The position numbers and the translations under genes are program-made. Positions 23,226 through 35,800 of a DNA stretch of 64,000 nt are shown piece by piece. Position 1 is the first letter of the stretch. The number at the start of each line of letters is the position of its first letter. Under the pieces are notes generated by a model that ran no database searches, had not been told where the DNA came from, and saw only the letters and a program-made list of their open reading frames with translations. Source of the DNA: Dryas octopetala (taxonomy: Eukaryota; Streptophyta; Magnoliopsida; Rosales; Rosaceae); the NCBI GenBank assembly GCA_963921425.1, contig OY992837.1:20662630-20726629 (forward strand), in the 5' to 3' direction.

Positions 23226-23610
23226 TTTCTCCGTGTTTTTGGTGCCGAGCACTCGGCACCCTGCCAAGTGCTCGGCGTGTATTTTTATTTTTGAAACTGG
23301 GCAAATTGTCACTGTACGACAGTGACAATTAGTAACAGTTATTTTTATGTTATAATACAGGGTGTATGTAACTTCATAAGCTTGAATTGTGTGTTTTATG
23401 TTGGTTTTATTAGTTTTTGACATATTTATATAAGAAAATATATAAGGTATATCTATAAGTATTATTTTTATACAGTTCAAATAGCTACTATTGCACAGTG
23501 GCAATAGTATAAGTATTACGTTATAATACTTATTATTTATAAGTATTATTGCCACTGTCTGATAGTGGCGCGCAATTGCCGAGCGCTTGGTGGGTTCCGT
23601 GTCACGCTGA
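23226..23610. repeat. Hairpin-rich cassette of the palindrome family
   Basis: It opens with GGTGCCGAGCACTCGGCACC (23241-23260; 9-bp stems, CA centre) and closes with GAGCGCTTGGTGGGTTCC (23581-23598). Inside are a 12-bp perfect hairpin (AATTGTCACTGT/ACAGTGACAATT, loop ACG, 23304-23330), CTATTGC/GCAATAG (about 23487), TAAGTATTA/TAATACTTA (about 23509) and GCCACTGTC/GATAGTGGC (about 23550). The 111-residue minus ORF shows no recognisable domain. Confidence 0.65.
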
Positions 23611-25499
23611 TTTTATTAAAGTAGATTGGGTTGAGAATTAATGTAGGGTATGAGCTGAGTTATTATTCTTATTTTTCAAGTAAACTTAAAAACCAAAAAA
23701 AAAAAAAAAAAAAACCCTTGAAAATAAGTGGCTCTACCCAATATGTAAAGTCTTACTTTTCAAATGTGGAATGTTTATTTTTTTTTTAAGTGCAAGTGAG
23801 AATGATCATTTAAAGCATGCAGATGCATTGCCATACGTACATTCGCCAATAAAACAATACTAAAGCAATAATATAAAAACAGGTGGTACTCATTAGATTT
23901 TGGCAACTATCTGGAACCAGTGGCAAATCCAAAAACATTTCTTGGTGGGGGCGAGATAAAGACACTTGTTGTATTGCTTTTGCCCAATTAAAAACTTAGT
24001 TGTCCTTTGATGCATTTTATCAAATACATAGCCCTCGATCAACTCTTAAGAAAAAACCAAAAATTAAGAGGAAAACACTTGAAATTCACGTGAAGAACAA
24101 TAATTTCATTGGACCAATTGATCCCTCTTTCTCCTCACTAGATCCACCAGTCAACTGATCTTTAAAATGAATGTTGAGGACCAGACTCATTATTTCTTTA
24201 ATTAGAAAAACCTTAAATAAAACAAGTGTTTAAATTAGCTTTGTCCTTCAATTATAATCAAAATAAGTTAAGAGTTCCATCATTTAAAATGTGTAAAAAA
24301 AAAAAAAAAAAAAAATTCTCAAAACCAAGAGGTGCTGTGTAAGTGTGAACTTGCTTTCATTAGACTAGCTAGTTAGCTATTTATGAGTAAAATAATACAA
24401 TATAATAATTAACTAGTCTGATTCCTGTCAGAATAAATTGAAACATAATCATAATGTGTGACCCAAGATTATATTATATTAGTGCTATTAGTTAATTTGG
24501 TTTACTGTGATATATCCTTTGTTGGCTAATTAAGTTGGCATGAATCACAGGGATAGCTATAACTATCATTAACTGTACGTAGATCATGATCAGTTTCAGT
24601 TTCCTTATTTTCCTTGTTATCATGGCAATGAAACCAGCCAAAAATGATGAAACAGCCTTTAGATTGATAGATTAGTCGGTTGCAGAGAACATGATATTCA
24701 TGTGTTATTAATTAATAAAATACGTTTTTCTAAGTTTCAAATGCAAACCAGGCTGGTCAGTGTTCTGTGCATGTCCTTAACCTGCTTTTACGTTGTAATT
24801 ATATATATGGAGGCCCGCCATATATAGACGCAATAAGCCTTGAATGTGTTCTCCAACCAACACTGAATAAAAAAACAAATGGAGTCACAAAATCATCATA
24901 TGAAACAACATCGATCTTAAAGACTAAAGCAGAAAAGGAGGGAGGAGCTTTTCGATACTACTTGCATTAGAAAATTCTCTTATTCTACCATGTACTTTAT
25001 ACTTTCAAAGATCATGCGATCGTGAACAATTATGTATGCATAAACAATGGTTTGTTCCTCAAACGTTAACTCATTTCTTAATTTGCACATATTACGAGGT
25101 CCCCATTAAAAAGCTTTTGTAACATCTTTATTGTTAAAAATATTCAATCCTAATTTCTAAAAAACAAGGGAGAAACAATATAAAAAGCCACTAAAGAAAA
25201 TACAAAGCAATTATAAAATAGAATAACACAAAATTTACATAGTTTACTTATAATTTAGTTGTGTTCGCGGAGTTGTTAGGGGTTTTCCTATACAAGATAT
25301 AAGAGCATTCAAGTGCTTCCTCTCAGGTTTCATCATGCTTTTTAACCTCCTAAAAATCTTATTTATAATACATAAGACTTAGGGCTAAAATTCGGGTCAA
25401 AATATTAAGCTGAATTGCACGCTTGAGCGCCCGATCTTTGTGCTTGAGCATCTAGAATTGATTATAAAAACCTTCTTAATTTGTCCGTCTGAACGTACA
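23611..25499. other. Intergenic AT-rich DNA
   Basis: Poly(A) tracts near 23697 and 24296. No gene or bounded element recognised. Confidence 0.5.
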
Positions 25500-25508
25500 T
25501 TAAAAAAA

Positions 25509-26054
25509 GAGTAAATTTTACTTTGCATCCCTGAGGTTTGCTCAAATTGTCAAGTTGCTCCCTTATAAATTCAATTTTGGCAATTTAAAACCCAAAGTTT
25601 AAAATCAAAGACAATGTAGCCCTTCAGTAAGTCTGATTATTGCGTTAAATGTTTATGTGACACATGTGGGACCCACAATGTCTGCAACCATCATACGAGT
25701 AATTTTGGAAACGTTCACCTTACAAGAGCACAAAAATTAAAGGTAAAAGATCATGTGGTTGATCTTGTTGGCTTCCTGAGTTGTGATGGTAGTGCTGTTT
25801 TGTTGTATGGTTGATGGAGATACGTACTGAATCCTCTATTAAAAAGTCAACAATTGAATTTATTTGAAGCAATTAACCATATGAGTTCCACATATGTCAC
25901 ATAAGTATTTAACGTCTAACGGTTAAGTCAGACTTACTGAGGGACTACATTGTCTTTGATTTCAAACATTGGGTTTCAAATTGCCAAAATTGAAACATGA
26001 GGGAGCAACTTGACAATCTGAGCAAACTTCAGGGGTGAAAAGTGAAATTTGCTC
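25509..26054. mobile_element. Mutator-type foldback MITE, 546 bp
   Basis: The arms are inverted for about 170 bp (left GAGTAAATTTTACTTTGCAT, right complement GAGCAAATTTCACTTTTCAC). They share GTTTGCTCA-ATTGTCAAGTTG and ATCAAAGACAATGTAG. A perfect 9-bp target duplication TTAAAAAAA lies at 25500-25508 and 26055-26063. Confidence 0.9.
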
Positions 26055-26309
26055 TTAAAAAAATTGTCATATGTACGTGCATTACAAAATTTGTCATATG
26101 TAAGTAGCTCAAGGAATTTGAAAAGACAACAATAATAGGTTAAAGAAATTGAAAAAAATAAATTATTTTTCAGCATGTTAGTCGGAATCCAGGTTCTGTA
26201 TTATCGATAGCTACCATGCAAGGCTATTGTGGATTTTTGAAGTGTCAATCAAAGGTCCAAATTGAAATCCAAAAACTTTCATCAACTCATTCAATAGATT
26301 CCACCACCA

Positions 26310-26880
26310 CAAGATTGTGTTAATTAAATTTCGATATAATGGATCTGTTATATCAAAACATTCAGCACCCATTGGATACATTTGTCGTGATGATAAGGAT
26401 CGCCCTTTAGGTGCGGTGCACAACATTTGGGAATAACATCAGATTTGGTTGTTGAGTGTATTGCTGCGTGAGAGGGGTTATGTTGGGCATTAATTATTAA
26501 ATCATAGTTTTAATCGAGTACATGTAGAAGAAGATTCTAAGATAGTCATTAACTGATATTGTTAATTACTAAATCATGGTTTTAATCGAGTACAAATACC
26601 TTGGTGTGTTCGATTTATAGTTCAAGATATATTGCATCTAATTCAATACTTTCGGGAAGTGATTTTTAGGCATATATATCGAGAAGCGAATTGAGTTGCT
26701 AATATTTTAGCTAAAATTGGTCGAAATTATTGATCTTCTGTTTGTTGGAAAAATTTCTATCCAGAAGTTCTTGAACGATGTCGTCGGGATGCAGTGCAAC
26801 TTCCTTTGTTCAGGGGTTGTAAGTTTTAATTTGTCTTACTTATATTCATAATAATAATAATAATAATAATAAAAGGAAGA
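26310..26880 (+). mobile_element. 5'-truncated LINE remnant with (TAA)n tail
   Basis: The plus strand shows a broken RNase H-like C-terminus: GYICRDDKDRPLGAVHN, then IPWCVRFIVQDILHLIQYF, HIYREAN, VANILAKIGRNY and CRRDAVQLPLF, interrupted by stops and frame shifts. It ends in a TAA repeat (26849-26872), as some plant LINEs do. Confidence 0.7.
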
Positions 26881-26931
26881 CATTTATACTACTATGCTGG
26901 ATGAGTCTGCCTAATATGAGTAACTAATTAC

Positions 26932-27820
26932 TGTTGGAAATTAATCATAGAAATGCAACGGAATTTAAATTTCATATGATTATGGTTTGTATTGATATAT
27001 GATACAACAAAACTTAAATAACCATAGAAGATTCATACTTTGCTCTCTTGATTGGAAACCAATTAAGGTGTGAATCCAAGTGCCTTCCGCCAGCTAGTTC
27101 TTCTAGCCACACAAATGTATGACTACTAATTAGTCCAGCTACGAGGAGGTGGATGAATGAACTTTTGGGAGGATGGTAGTGCTAGCTCTCTTCTCTCTAG
27201 TTTTGGCTTCAAAAAATAGAAAAAACGTAGAATGACTTTTACTGGGACCTATACCCAATTTGTATGGCCTGTAGCTAGACTGTAGGAGCCTAACCTTTAT
27301 CATACAGTCAACGTATAGTGACCAAGCGCACAGGAAAACTGTGGCATCTCAAGTCTAGGGACCAGCCAGTTGTATTATTAAAACTTAATGAAATTCTATT
27401 GACAGGTGAGTAATACTCTATGACAGGTATTCATTATGCAGTCATGTTCAATAAACCATTCATTGGCGCCCATGATCTTTCATGGTGTCTCTACCAATAA
27501 TGTGAGACCAATTATCCTAGAGGTTAAGCAGAGATAGATCATGCTAGTCTTACTAGATTTGATATTGTCCATAAATCAATCCTACGACCAAGAACGTTTT
27601 ATAATTTAAGTACTAAGGGATATAAGTCTCATAGTCCTAACTTCTTTAGGACGTTATTCTATTAACTTAAAATCATGAACATTTTTTATGCATACACACA
27701 TAAAGATATATTATGCATATGGAAAATGATATATTAAAGACAAATTTTCCCTTGATGTTAGAAATATACACATCATACAATATGTCATTAAAACGATTGG
27801 TGTTATGGCATATTCCAACA
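26932..27820. mobile_element. Solo LTR, 889 bp
   Basis: Starts TGTTGGAAATTAATC and ends GGCATATTCCAACA, giving the inverted TGTTGGAA/TTCCAACA typical of copia LTRs. The flanking 5-mers ATTAC and ATTAT are a near-perfect target duplication. No internal coding or second copy is present, so it is read as a solo LTR. Confidence 0.7.
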
Positions 27821-29091
27821 ATTATTAGGGACTATGAGGGACAATTTTATAAGAGCTCTTACATTAATCAAATGACACATGATTTGCCGGTTTTTTGTTA
27901 GGTTTTAATTCTAGGAGAGTTAAAATTAACATGCAACCTCTACAAGCTCTATTCTACACCCTAGGAGGGTATGTGGTGAACTCGTAGGTTGATGGGGTAA
28001 AAAAAGGGACAAGAAATAAAATGTGTTTGGGTGAGATCTTTTTTTTTTTTTTTTTTTTTTTAGGGTTAGTAATTTAAAACTGGTTATTGGGTAATAAAAT
28101 AGGTATAAGTGAGGTTATATATGTGCCATTGGATTAATCTAAGGGCTCTAATAAATAGTTCCTCATAATAATCCCATATACTAGCCATTATGTTATATTA
28201 ATTAGACAGTCAAAACGATATTTTAGAAAAATATCCATAAATGTAACGAAATATGCTTACTTGGCCACAAGTCAAAAGGGACAACCCTCCATAAAAAACA
28301 TGGTGCGTTAGATTTTAAAAAAATAATCTGTTTAAAAGAGTTTAACCTAATTTACTAAAAATAACTATTATATTGTTGCCACTATGGCACACCAATTAAT
28401 GTTTAAAATTTGATGAAGGAATTTTTCCATTACCAAAGTTTGATGTGGTTAGAGGAAGGTCCAACTTGGTTAATGTATTTAGTGTATGATGATCTGTCTG
28501 TAATCGAGCCAACATCATAAATTCATAATAAATAAAATGGCATTTCTTTGTTTAAAAAAAAAAAAAAAAGTTTGATGTGCATTATAGGGTGAGCAAGACA
28601 TCATTTAATCCGGTATTAATCATGTACGAAACACCATAAAATCCCCACTTTATCAATTCAAAAGGTCAACAAATTCACCCATGATTATGCATGTACTTGT
28701 ATTTGTCACATTGGGTTTTCTATCTTAAGGAATTTAGAGTAAAAATTCACATTTTTCATCAACTAAATTAATGGGACGAAAGCAGTTGTTAGGTAACCTA
28801 ATTGAAAGGGCTGTGGAATTGCCCACTCTGCACCCAAGTTCGATCCACCCTCCTCCAAAATAAAATTATAATAATTATAATAATAATAGTAAATGGGACA
28901 AAAATGTAAATTTTAATGACATAGAAAACCTTAGCAAACTAGCTATAAGAGTAAATTTATTAAAATTAAAACTATATATAGAGGTTAAAGTAATAAAAAT
29001 ACGACCTAAACTACAAGAGAAGGAACGTTTGGCGCCTCAAATTGTTTAGGTATTGCAAAAGTAATCAAACTTGATTCTCGGAGTGGAATAT
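27821..29091. other. Intergenic DNA downstream of the GDSL gene
   Basis: T- and A-runs near 28038 and 28553. A tRNA-like B-box stretch (AAGTTCGATCCACC, about 28838) may be a SINE scrap. No gene recognised. Confidence 0.5.
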
Positions 29092-32000
29092 TTAGTGGAG
29101 AAGTATTTTTGAGGCAAATATTTTGTTGGAAGCTTCTGTATAGTGAACTCCATCCCAGCTTATGAACTTTGATTCTTCATTACAAACATTGTAACCAGGT
29201 TGCCCGCATGTAACATTGGGATTGTAATTGTATGGTGGCCCCCCATAGCCACAACATGCAATAAAGGGATTTTCAAAGCCTGTATGAAATAAAATCCATT
29301 AATATATAAGGATCCAAAAATTTATATTCTACAATAATTTAGCAAATGTGACATTTTTCTAGTAATATGCATGTTGATTTATCATATAAAAGTGTCTCAT
29401 ATACATATATAATATCACCTATGACCTATGATGACATACAAATTTTTTATTTTATTTTTTCTAAATTGACTATGTAAGTGGTAGTGTGGTACCATATTTG
29501 GCTGAATTGGCTGTGAGGTGATATTTGATGGCATATATATCCACGTACACAATAATAGCATTCCTCATTTCTGATCTGAGTTCTTGGCATAGAGCATGCA
29601 ATTGCTTGTTAAATGCTTTAGCAGCGTTATTAAGAGAGTTGAGGCAGCCATGGTGATAAAAACTCTTTCTAGCATTTCCAGCAGCCCCAGCAAGTTTTTG
29701 TGGGAAGCAACCCAGCGGTCCAGTATTGTGCACCCAAAAGTATTTACCACCATGTTGGTATATACTCTATATTCAAAATAAACCCGAAAACAAAAAAGAA
29801 AGAGAAATTTAACAAATTAAGTAAAAAGAAAAACCATAATCTAGCATATATTGGAATGTAAGAGACTTACCCAAATAGCATCTTTGATTTCAGCAATGAA
29901 AGATGGGATTCTTTGAATAACTTGTGGGTATGAAAGATAAAAGAAAGACCCAGCCAAGTCATTTTGTCCAGTGTCAATTGTATATACTGCACTTTTGAAT
30001 TCATCACCACCGACTAAATTCTTGTAACCTATTAAGAATGTTTATATGTTTCTTATGTACAAATTACATGAACAATATCATGTGAGACTGTTTCAGATGT
30101 ACATTTCTATATATATTTAATTATATATACATAGAGGAAGATGTAAGTAAGGATGTCCTTACTTTTATAAAAGAAAGAGCATATTTTCTATGTACCATCA
30201 GGCAATGCAATTGGATGATAAGTACCGTTCAATTTGTAGGCCCCTCCTCAAGGGTCATCATTATAAACAAATTAGTCAAATCGGTAATTGTTTGGACATC
30301 TAAAAGGTGCAGACAAATACAGTCCATTGGATAAAATTGAAATAATGTTAGCCATAATAAACTATAGTTAAATAGTTTCTCATTTGGCTGATTTTTTGTA
30401 AAGGTGATTTTTGAATGATGTTCTAAAATATAGACAGTTCCAATTATTGAATTGTACGCCTAGAGATGATATTCTTACTTAAAAAAAAAAAAAAAAAAGA
30501 CAATATCTTTACTTGAAAATTTCTCATATATTATATTATATATATATATATATACAGACTCCTTCTATTGAGGTAGGGCTCACACGAGTTGTTTTGTGTC
30601 GATCCGAACCATTTATTTTTTACATTTCCATTAATAGATCATCCTTGTAAAAAATTAGCCAAATCGGAAATCATTTGCATATCTAACTTTGATCAAATAA
30701 ATGAACAAACCAAATATTTTCGATGAAACTGTCCATTTATTTTATCAAAGTTAGATAGGCAAATGATTTCCGATTTGACTAATTTTTTACAAAGATGATC
30801 TATCAATGGAGATATAAAAAATAAAAGGATTGGATTGACACAAAACAACTCGTGTGAACCCCAACAAAATCATACCTCAACAACTTTTCTCTTTGCAAAA
30901 TGTTTATTCTTTAATTAAAGAATAGACGCGTATATTTTATTGATTTTTTCCAGCATTAATTGATCTTATTCTTAGCTGGATTTAATACTTTAGAGTATAA
31001 ATCATCGATCGTAACCTGTTTCGTGGTTTTAACTCTCATAGTTTTGAGCTTCCATTCATCGTTTAGATTTTAGGTAAACGTAAAATATAACATCGAATGA
31101 TAATTTTATACCCTAAAATATAGAATCTTATACCCTATCATAGAAAAATATAATAAAACGATCCATGTCCGTCCTTTAGTTTAAAAATGTTCTTTAGACA
31201 TGAGATTTTTTTATGATTTTTTTTTTTTCAAAATTTTAGGGTAGCTAGAGAATCATCGTTCGAGGTTATATCGTCCAAGACTCAAGAGTTAAAATTTATA
31301 ATCTAATTGAGGAAACGAGAGCCCAAAACTCAAGAGTTAAAACTTAAAAGTTAACTAAAGAACGGGGCTTAATCGACAATATATACCATAAAATATTAAA
31401 CCCTTTGGAGAATGAAATAAAAAATTGTAAAAAGTAATAATAAAAATCCACGTTCGTTCTTCTTTAATTAAATAACAGACTTCCTACATAGAGCAAGACG
31501 TACTATATATATATATATGTATGTATGTATGGGCGTGGCTCTTTTTATGATTTTTTATTCAATTTTTGACAAGGTTCAACATTTTATGATATAGGGTTTT
31601 ATATTTTAGGGTATAAAATCATCGTTCAATGTATATTTTAGCTTTTAACTCTTAAGTTTTAACACCCAAAACTTACGAGAGTTGAAAACCTAAAATCGAA
31701 CTGAGGAACAAGAACTTAAAATCATGAGAGTTAAAATTGAAGAATGAGTCTCAATTGACGATTTATACCCTAAAGTAACCCTTCTAAGATTAAGATCAAA
31801 AGGTAAAAATGAAATCATAAAATATATATGAACGTCCTGCAAAAAGAAATGCCCATATGTATATATATACATAAAATTTGTTGAATAAGATTCGTAGAAT
31901 GTTGTATATAACATTCGCAGTTTAGGATTACCAACTTAAGAGTAATGTTCTTTTATCAGACCGTGAACATTGATTATACATTTAGTTAAGAGTTAATATA

Positions 32001-32665
32001 ATCAATTATCAAAATTCACAGTTTAACAAGACATAATATTATTATATTGGCAAACTAGACTATATATACCTTTTGATACTAAGTGAAGGGAGCGAGCTCG
32101 AAATCGTAAGAATTGAAGAACTTGAACATCCAAACTAAAAGGTAGAAATCTAGGAAGGGTGGATGAACCACTTATTACAAAATTTACTCCGTTGGTGAAA
32201 TTTGGGCCCAAAGATTCCAGATATGGAGTCAAATAATGAGTATGCAAACTTTCACCTGTTTATTAATTAATTAGCAAACAAAACAAGTCCCTTGTTCTTG
32301 AAAGATTTTCATAAACTAAAATAATTGAAAAAAAAAAAACATTTGGATCATTTTAGAAACTTACAAAGAAAATCGATTATCAATCGTCCGTCACATAATC
32401 TGCCTGCTGGCTCATGGTGGTAGCGATGACAGTGATAGTGGTGGCGGTGGTGGGAGAAAATACGTCCGTTGGGAGGTCCAAAACTAATTCCAAGTCCATT
32501 GAAAAAACCACCTGTATCCGAATTTGAATCGCCAAAATTAAATATGACTGGCTTTTTGTTACACGTACAATCAACAAAAGGAGGAAGTGATGAGCAACAT
32601 GACATTATAAGGATCAATTTATGGAGAGGAAAAAAAAGAGAGCCTCTTTCCCTTTTCTCACTCAT
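29092..32665 (-). CDS. GDSL esterase/lipase, 368 residues, five exons
   Basis: Secreted-type plant SGNH hydrolase that cleaves acyl esters; the substrate cannot be inferred. Exons: 32665-32365, 32255-32070, 30028-29871, 29766-29493, 29279-29092, all GT-AG with continuous frame. A basic-then-hydrophobic N-terminus (about residues 1-33) looks like a signal peptide. Block I is [12 protein letters not shown] with catalytic Ser47; the block II glycine is in NFVISGSS; block III is IDTGQNDL (Asn185); block V is WDGVHYTEA (Asp349, His352). The length is normal for the family. Odd points are a His-rich stretch at residues 71-84 ([14 protein letters not shown]) just before the conserved [10 protein letters not shown], and a 2-kb second intron full of foldback repeats. 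A LINE lies 24 bp upstream of the ATG, so expression may be altered. A second in-frame ATG (residue 21) is a less likely start because it would shorten the signal peptide. Confidence 0.92.
30569..30880. mobile_element. Foldback MITE in GDSL intron 2
   Basis: The ends are TTGAGGTA and TACCTCAA. The arms match over about 130 bp (CACACGAGTTGTTTTGTGTC; AAATCGGAAATCATTTGC; ATCTAACTTTGAT) around a short centre near 30715. Confidence 0.85.
30950..31830. repeat. Two related foldback repeats in GDSL intron 2
   Basis: Around 30950-31400 and 31535-31830, AGGGTATAAAATCATCGTTC-type sequence is followed, after a centre rich in AACTCTTAAGTTTTAAC, by its rough complement (GACGATTTATACCCTAAA). The two units share motifs and look like neighbouring insertions or a duplication of one foldback family. 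Confidence 0.55.
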
Positions 32666-32813
32666 TTTTGCTTCAATCTGTGCTCATTTTTTTTTTTTGG
32701 CCAAAGAACATTTCATTTCACAAAAAAACAATTACAAAAGAATACAAGATGACAATAGAAAAACAAATCAACTACAAAAAAACTACAGCTATACAAAGAA
32801 TTCTATATACGAG

Positions 32814-35800
32814 CTAATCAGAAGGAAGTCCATCAGAAAGAAGAACTCCAACAATAGAAGATGGTGGGTGAGAAACCCAGTCCTGTGGACACATCTTCCT
32901 TCTAGCTAGCTTTGAGATTGAATCTGCAACCCCATTAGCTTTCCTATTCACCTTTGACCATCTGATCTCTGCAAATTTGGAAGACAAACTCCAAATTTCC
33001 TTCAACAACACATATAATTCCCAAGGAGCCTCTATATTCTTGTGCTTAATTGCATCAACCACAATTCCTGAGTCAGATTCAATGACCACAGATCTAAAAT
33101 GCTGTTGTTTTGCACACTTCAAGCCTTCTCTAACTGCCAAAGCTTCAGCAACCAAAGCAGAAGGGGCAGAGATACTCACAGCACTGCCACCCAAAACCTG
33201 GCCTGTACCACCTCTTATTACCACTCCAAGCCCCGCAACATGGGAGAGCTTATCCCAAGAAGCATCACAATTAACCTTAACTGCAGGAGAAATTGGAGGC
33301 TGCCACCTAACCACAGTCCCTTCAGATGAAGGCATCATTGTTGTAATCTGTGGGTTAGAAATCTGATTCGAAACAAATTCAAATCTAGCTTTTTTAGCAT
33401 AAAAGCTAGTAAGAATAGGATCTGGCAAAGTTCCATTAAACACTGCTTTACACCTCCCCTTCCAAATGGACCAGAAAATGAAACTGATCCAAGTCAAAAC
33501 ATACATTTCATCCTCCTTCCATGCTTCTAAAACTTTAAGTAACCATTCATCAAAGTAAGAAACCCCCTGCTTATCAATGACATAACCAAGACAATCAAAC
33601 CAAACTGTTTCCACCCAGGGGCACAACAATAAAGCATGTTCAATTGTCTCATCGAACTGATGACATATGGGACAAGTAGGACAACTCAACGCCTTCCTTT
33701 TATACAACTTCACACATGTAGCTGCAGAATTAGACACAGCACGCCATAAAAATTGTCTGACTTTAGGTAAGGTATTAGATTTCCAAACCTTCTTCCAGAC
33801 ACTAGCATCAACCTGGTGAGAGACATTAGCAGGAACTAGATCCAGACATTTCCTTTGATCATGCAACCAGTAATAACCAGATCGTACAGTGTAAACACCT
33901 GATTTAGTATAAGGCCAAATCAGCCTGTCACCACTGAGACCCTCAGGAATTGGGACTTCCTCAATCCGTTGTTGTAAATCACGGGTAATGTAATAACCAG
34001 CAGCTTCCACATTCCATTGTTTCCTTTCCCAATCAATGAGATCAGCCACAAATCTAGGAATGTCAGAGGCTGCTGCCACATCATTCTTAAGAATAGCTTC
34101 AGCCTTACCAGAAATCCAAGCATCAGTCCAAATATTAATGGACTTTCCATCCATGACTTGCCATTTTGCTCCTGCTTTTAGCAAATCTCTCCCTGCCAAA
34201 ATACTAGACCATGCCCAAGAAGCTCTACATCCCTTATTAGCATTCCAAAAGTTGGAGTCAGGAAAGTAAAGCCCTTTCAACACCCGAGCCCATAAAGCCT
34301 CTGGCTCTGCCATCAACCTCCATGCTTGTTTAGCAAGTAAAGCCGTGTTAAACTCTTCAAAATTTCTAAACCCCATACCACCCTTTTGTTTAGAAGATCC
34401 AAGCTTTTCCCAACTCATCCAGTGGATCCTTCTTTCATTCTCTTTCTGGCCCCACCAAAAACCAGCCAAGACAGCATCTATATCATCACATACCCCTTTG
34501 GGGATTTTAAAAACCTGCATTGGATAAGTGGGAATTGCACATGCTACTGCTTTTAAGAGAACCTCCTTCCCTGCTGTGGAAAGAAACTTATGCTTCCATC
34601 CTGTAATCTTTTTCACTATGGAGTCCTTTATATAGGCCAAGGCAGCCTTCTTGGATCTGCCGCATACAGTAGGTAGACCAAGATATTTCCCTGGGTTCGC
34701 ATCAGCTGGCATCTCCAAAATAGTACATATATCATGAATAACATCCACAGATGTATTTGGACTAAAGAATAAAGAAGACTTTTGACAATTTATTCTTTGT
34801 CCAGAAGCTCTACAGTAATCCTCCAAGATTTGCTTTATGACTAGACAATTAGTTTTTGTTGCTTTCAAGAAGAACAAGCTATCATCAGCAAAAAAGAGAT
34901 GGGTAAGAGTGGGCCCTCTCCGTCCGAGCTGAATACCCTTTAGAGATCCACAAGAAGCCGCAGCCTCAATCATTTTTGAGAGAACATCCCCTACTATTAA
35001 GAATAGATAAGGAGACAAGGGGTCTCCTTGTCTCAAACCTCTAGAGGGACTAAACATCTCCCCTGGCTTACCATTGACATGAATAGAGAGGGTCACAGAT
35101 TGCACACATTCCATAACCAGCCTGATCCATTTTTCATGAAAACCCATTTGAGACATTACAGCTTCTAGGAAGTCCCATTCCACTCTGTCATAAGCTTTAT
35201 TCATATCGACCTTCAAACCGAGTTCACCCACAATTCCATTCCTTTTCATTTTAATATGATGAAATGTCTCATGAGCTACGAAAATATTGTCATATATTTG
35301 CCTTTTAGATACAAAGGCCCCCTGGGTAGATGAGATAATCTCAGGCAGGAAAGTCTGTAATCTATTAGCCAAGATTTTGGATAGTATTTTATATGAGAAA
35401 TTGCAACAACCAATTGGACGAAATTGAGAGAATTCCACTGGGTCAGGAACCTTTGGAATGATGACCACTCTGGTCTGATTCATGGGCTTGAGTAGAGTAC
35501 CATTATTCCAAAAATCTTGAGCAGATCTGGACACCAAAGAATTAACAATTTCCCAACATTTTTGATAAAATATACCAGAATACCCATCTGGTCCTGGAGC
35601 CTTAAGAGCCCCTAAGTCAAAAACAGCCACTTTAACTTCCTCCAAACTGATAGGTGCCACTAGAATATTATTCATCGTTGATGTCACCACTGGTTGTACA
35701 CAATTCATAGCAGCAGACCAATCTCTTGGTCCATCACTAGTGAAAAGGTTTTGAAAATACTCCTTGAAACCTACTTGAATGGCTTCTTCGGTATCCAACC

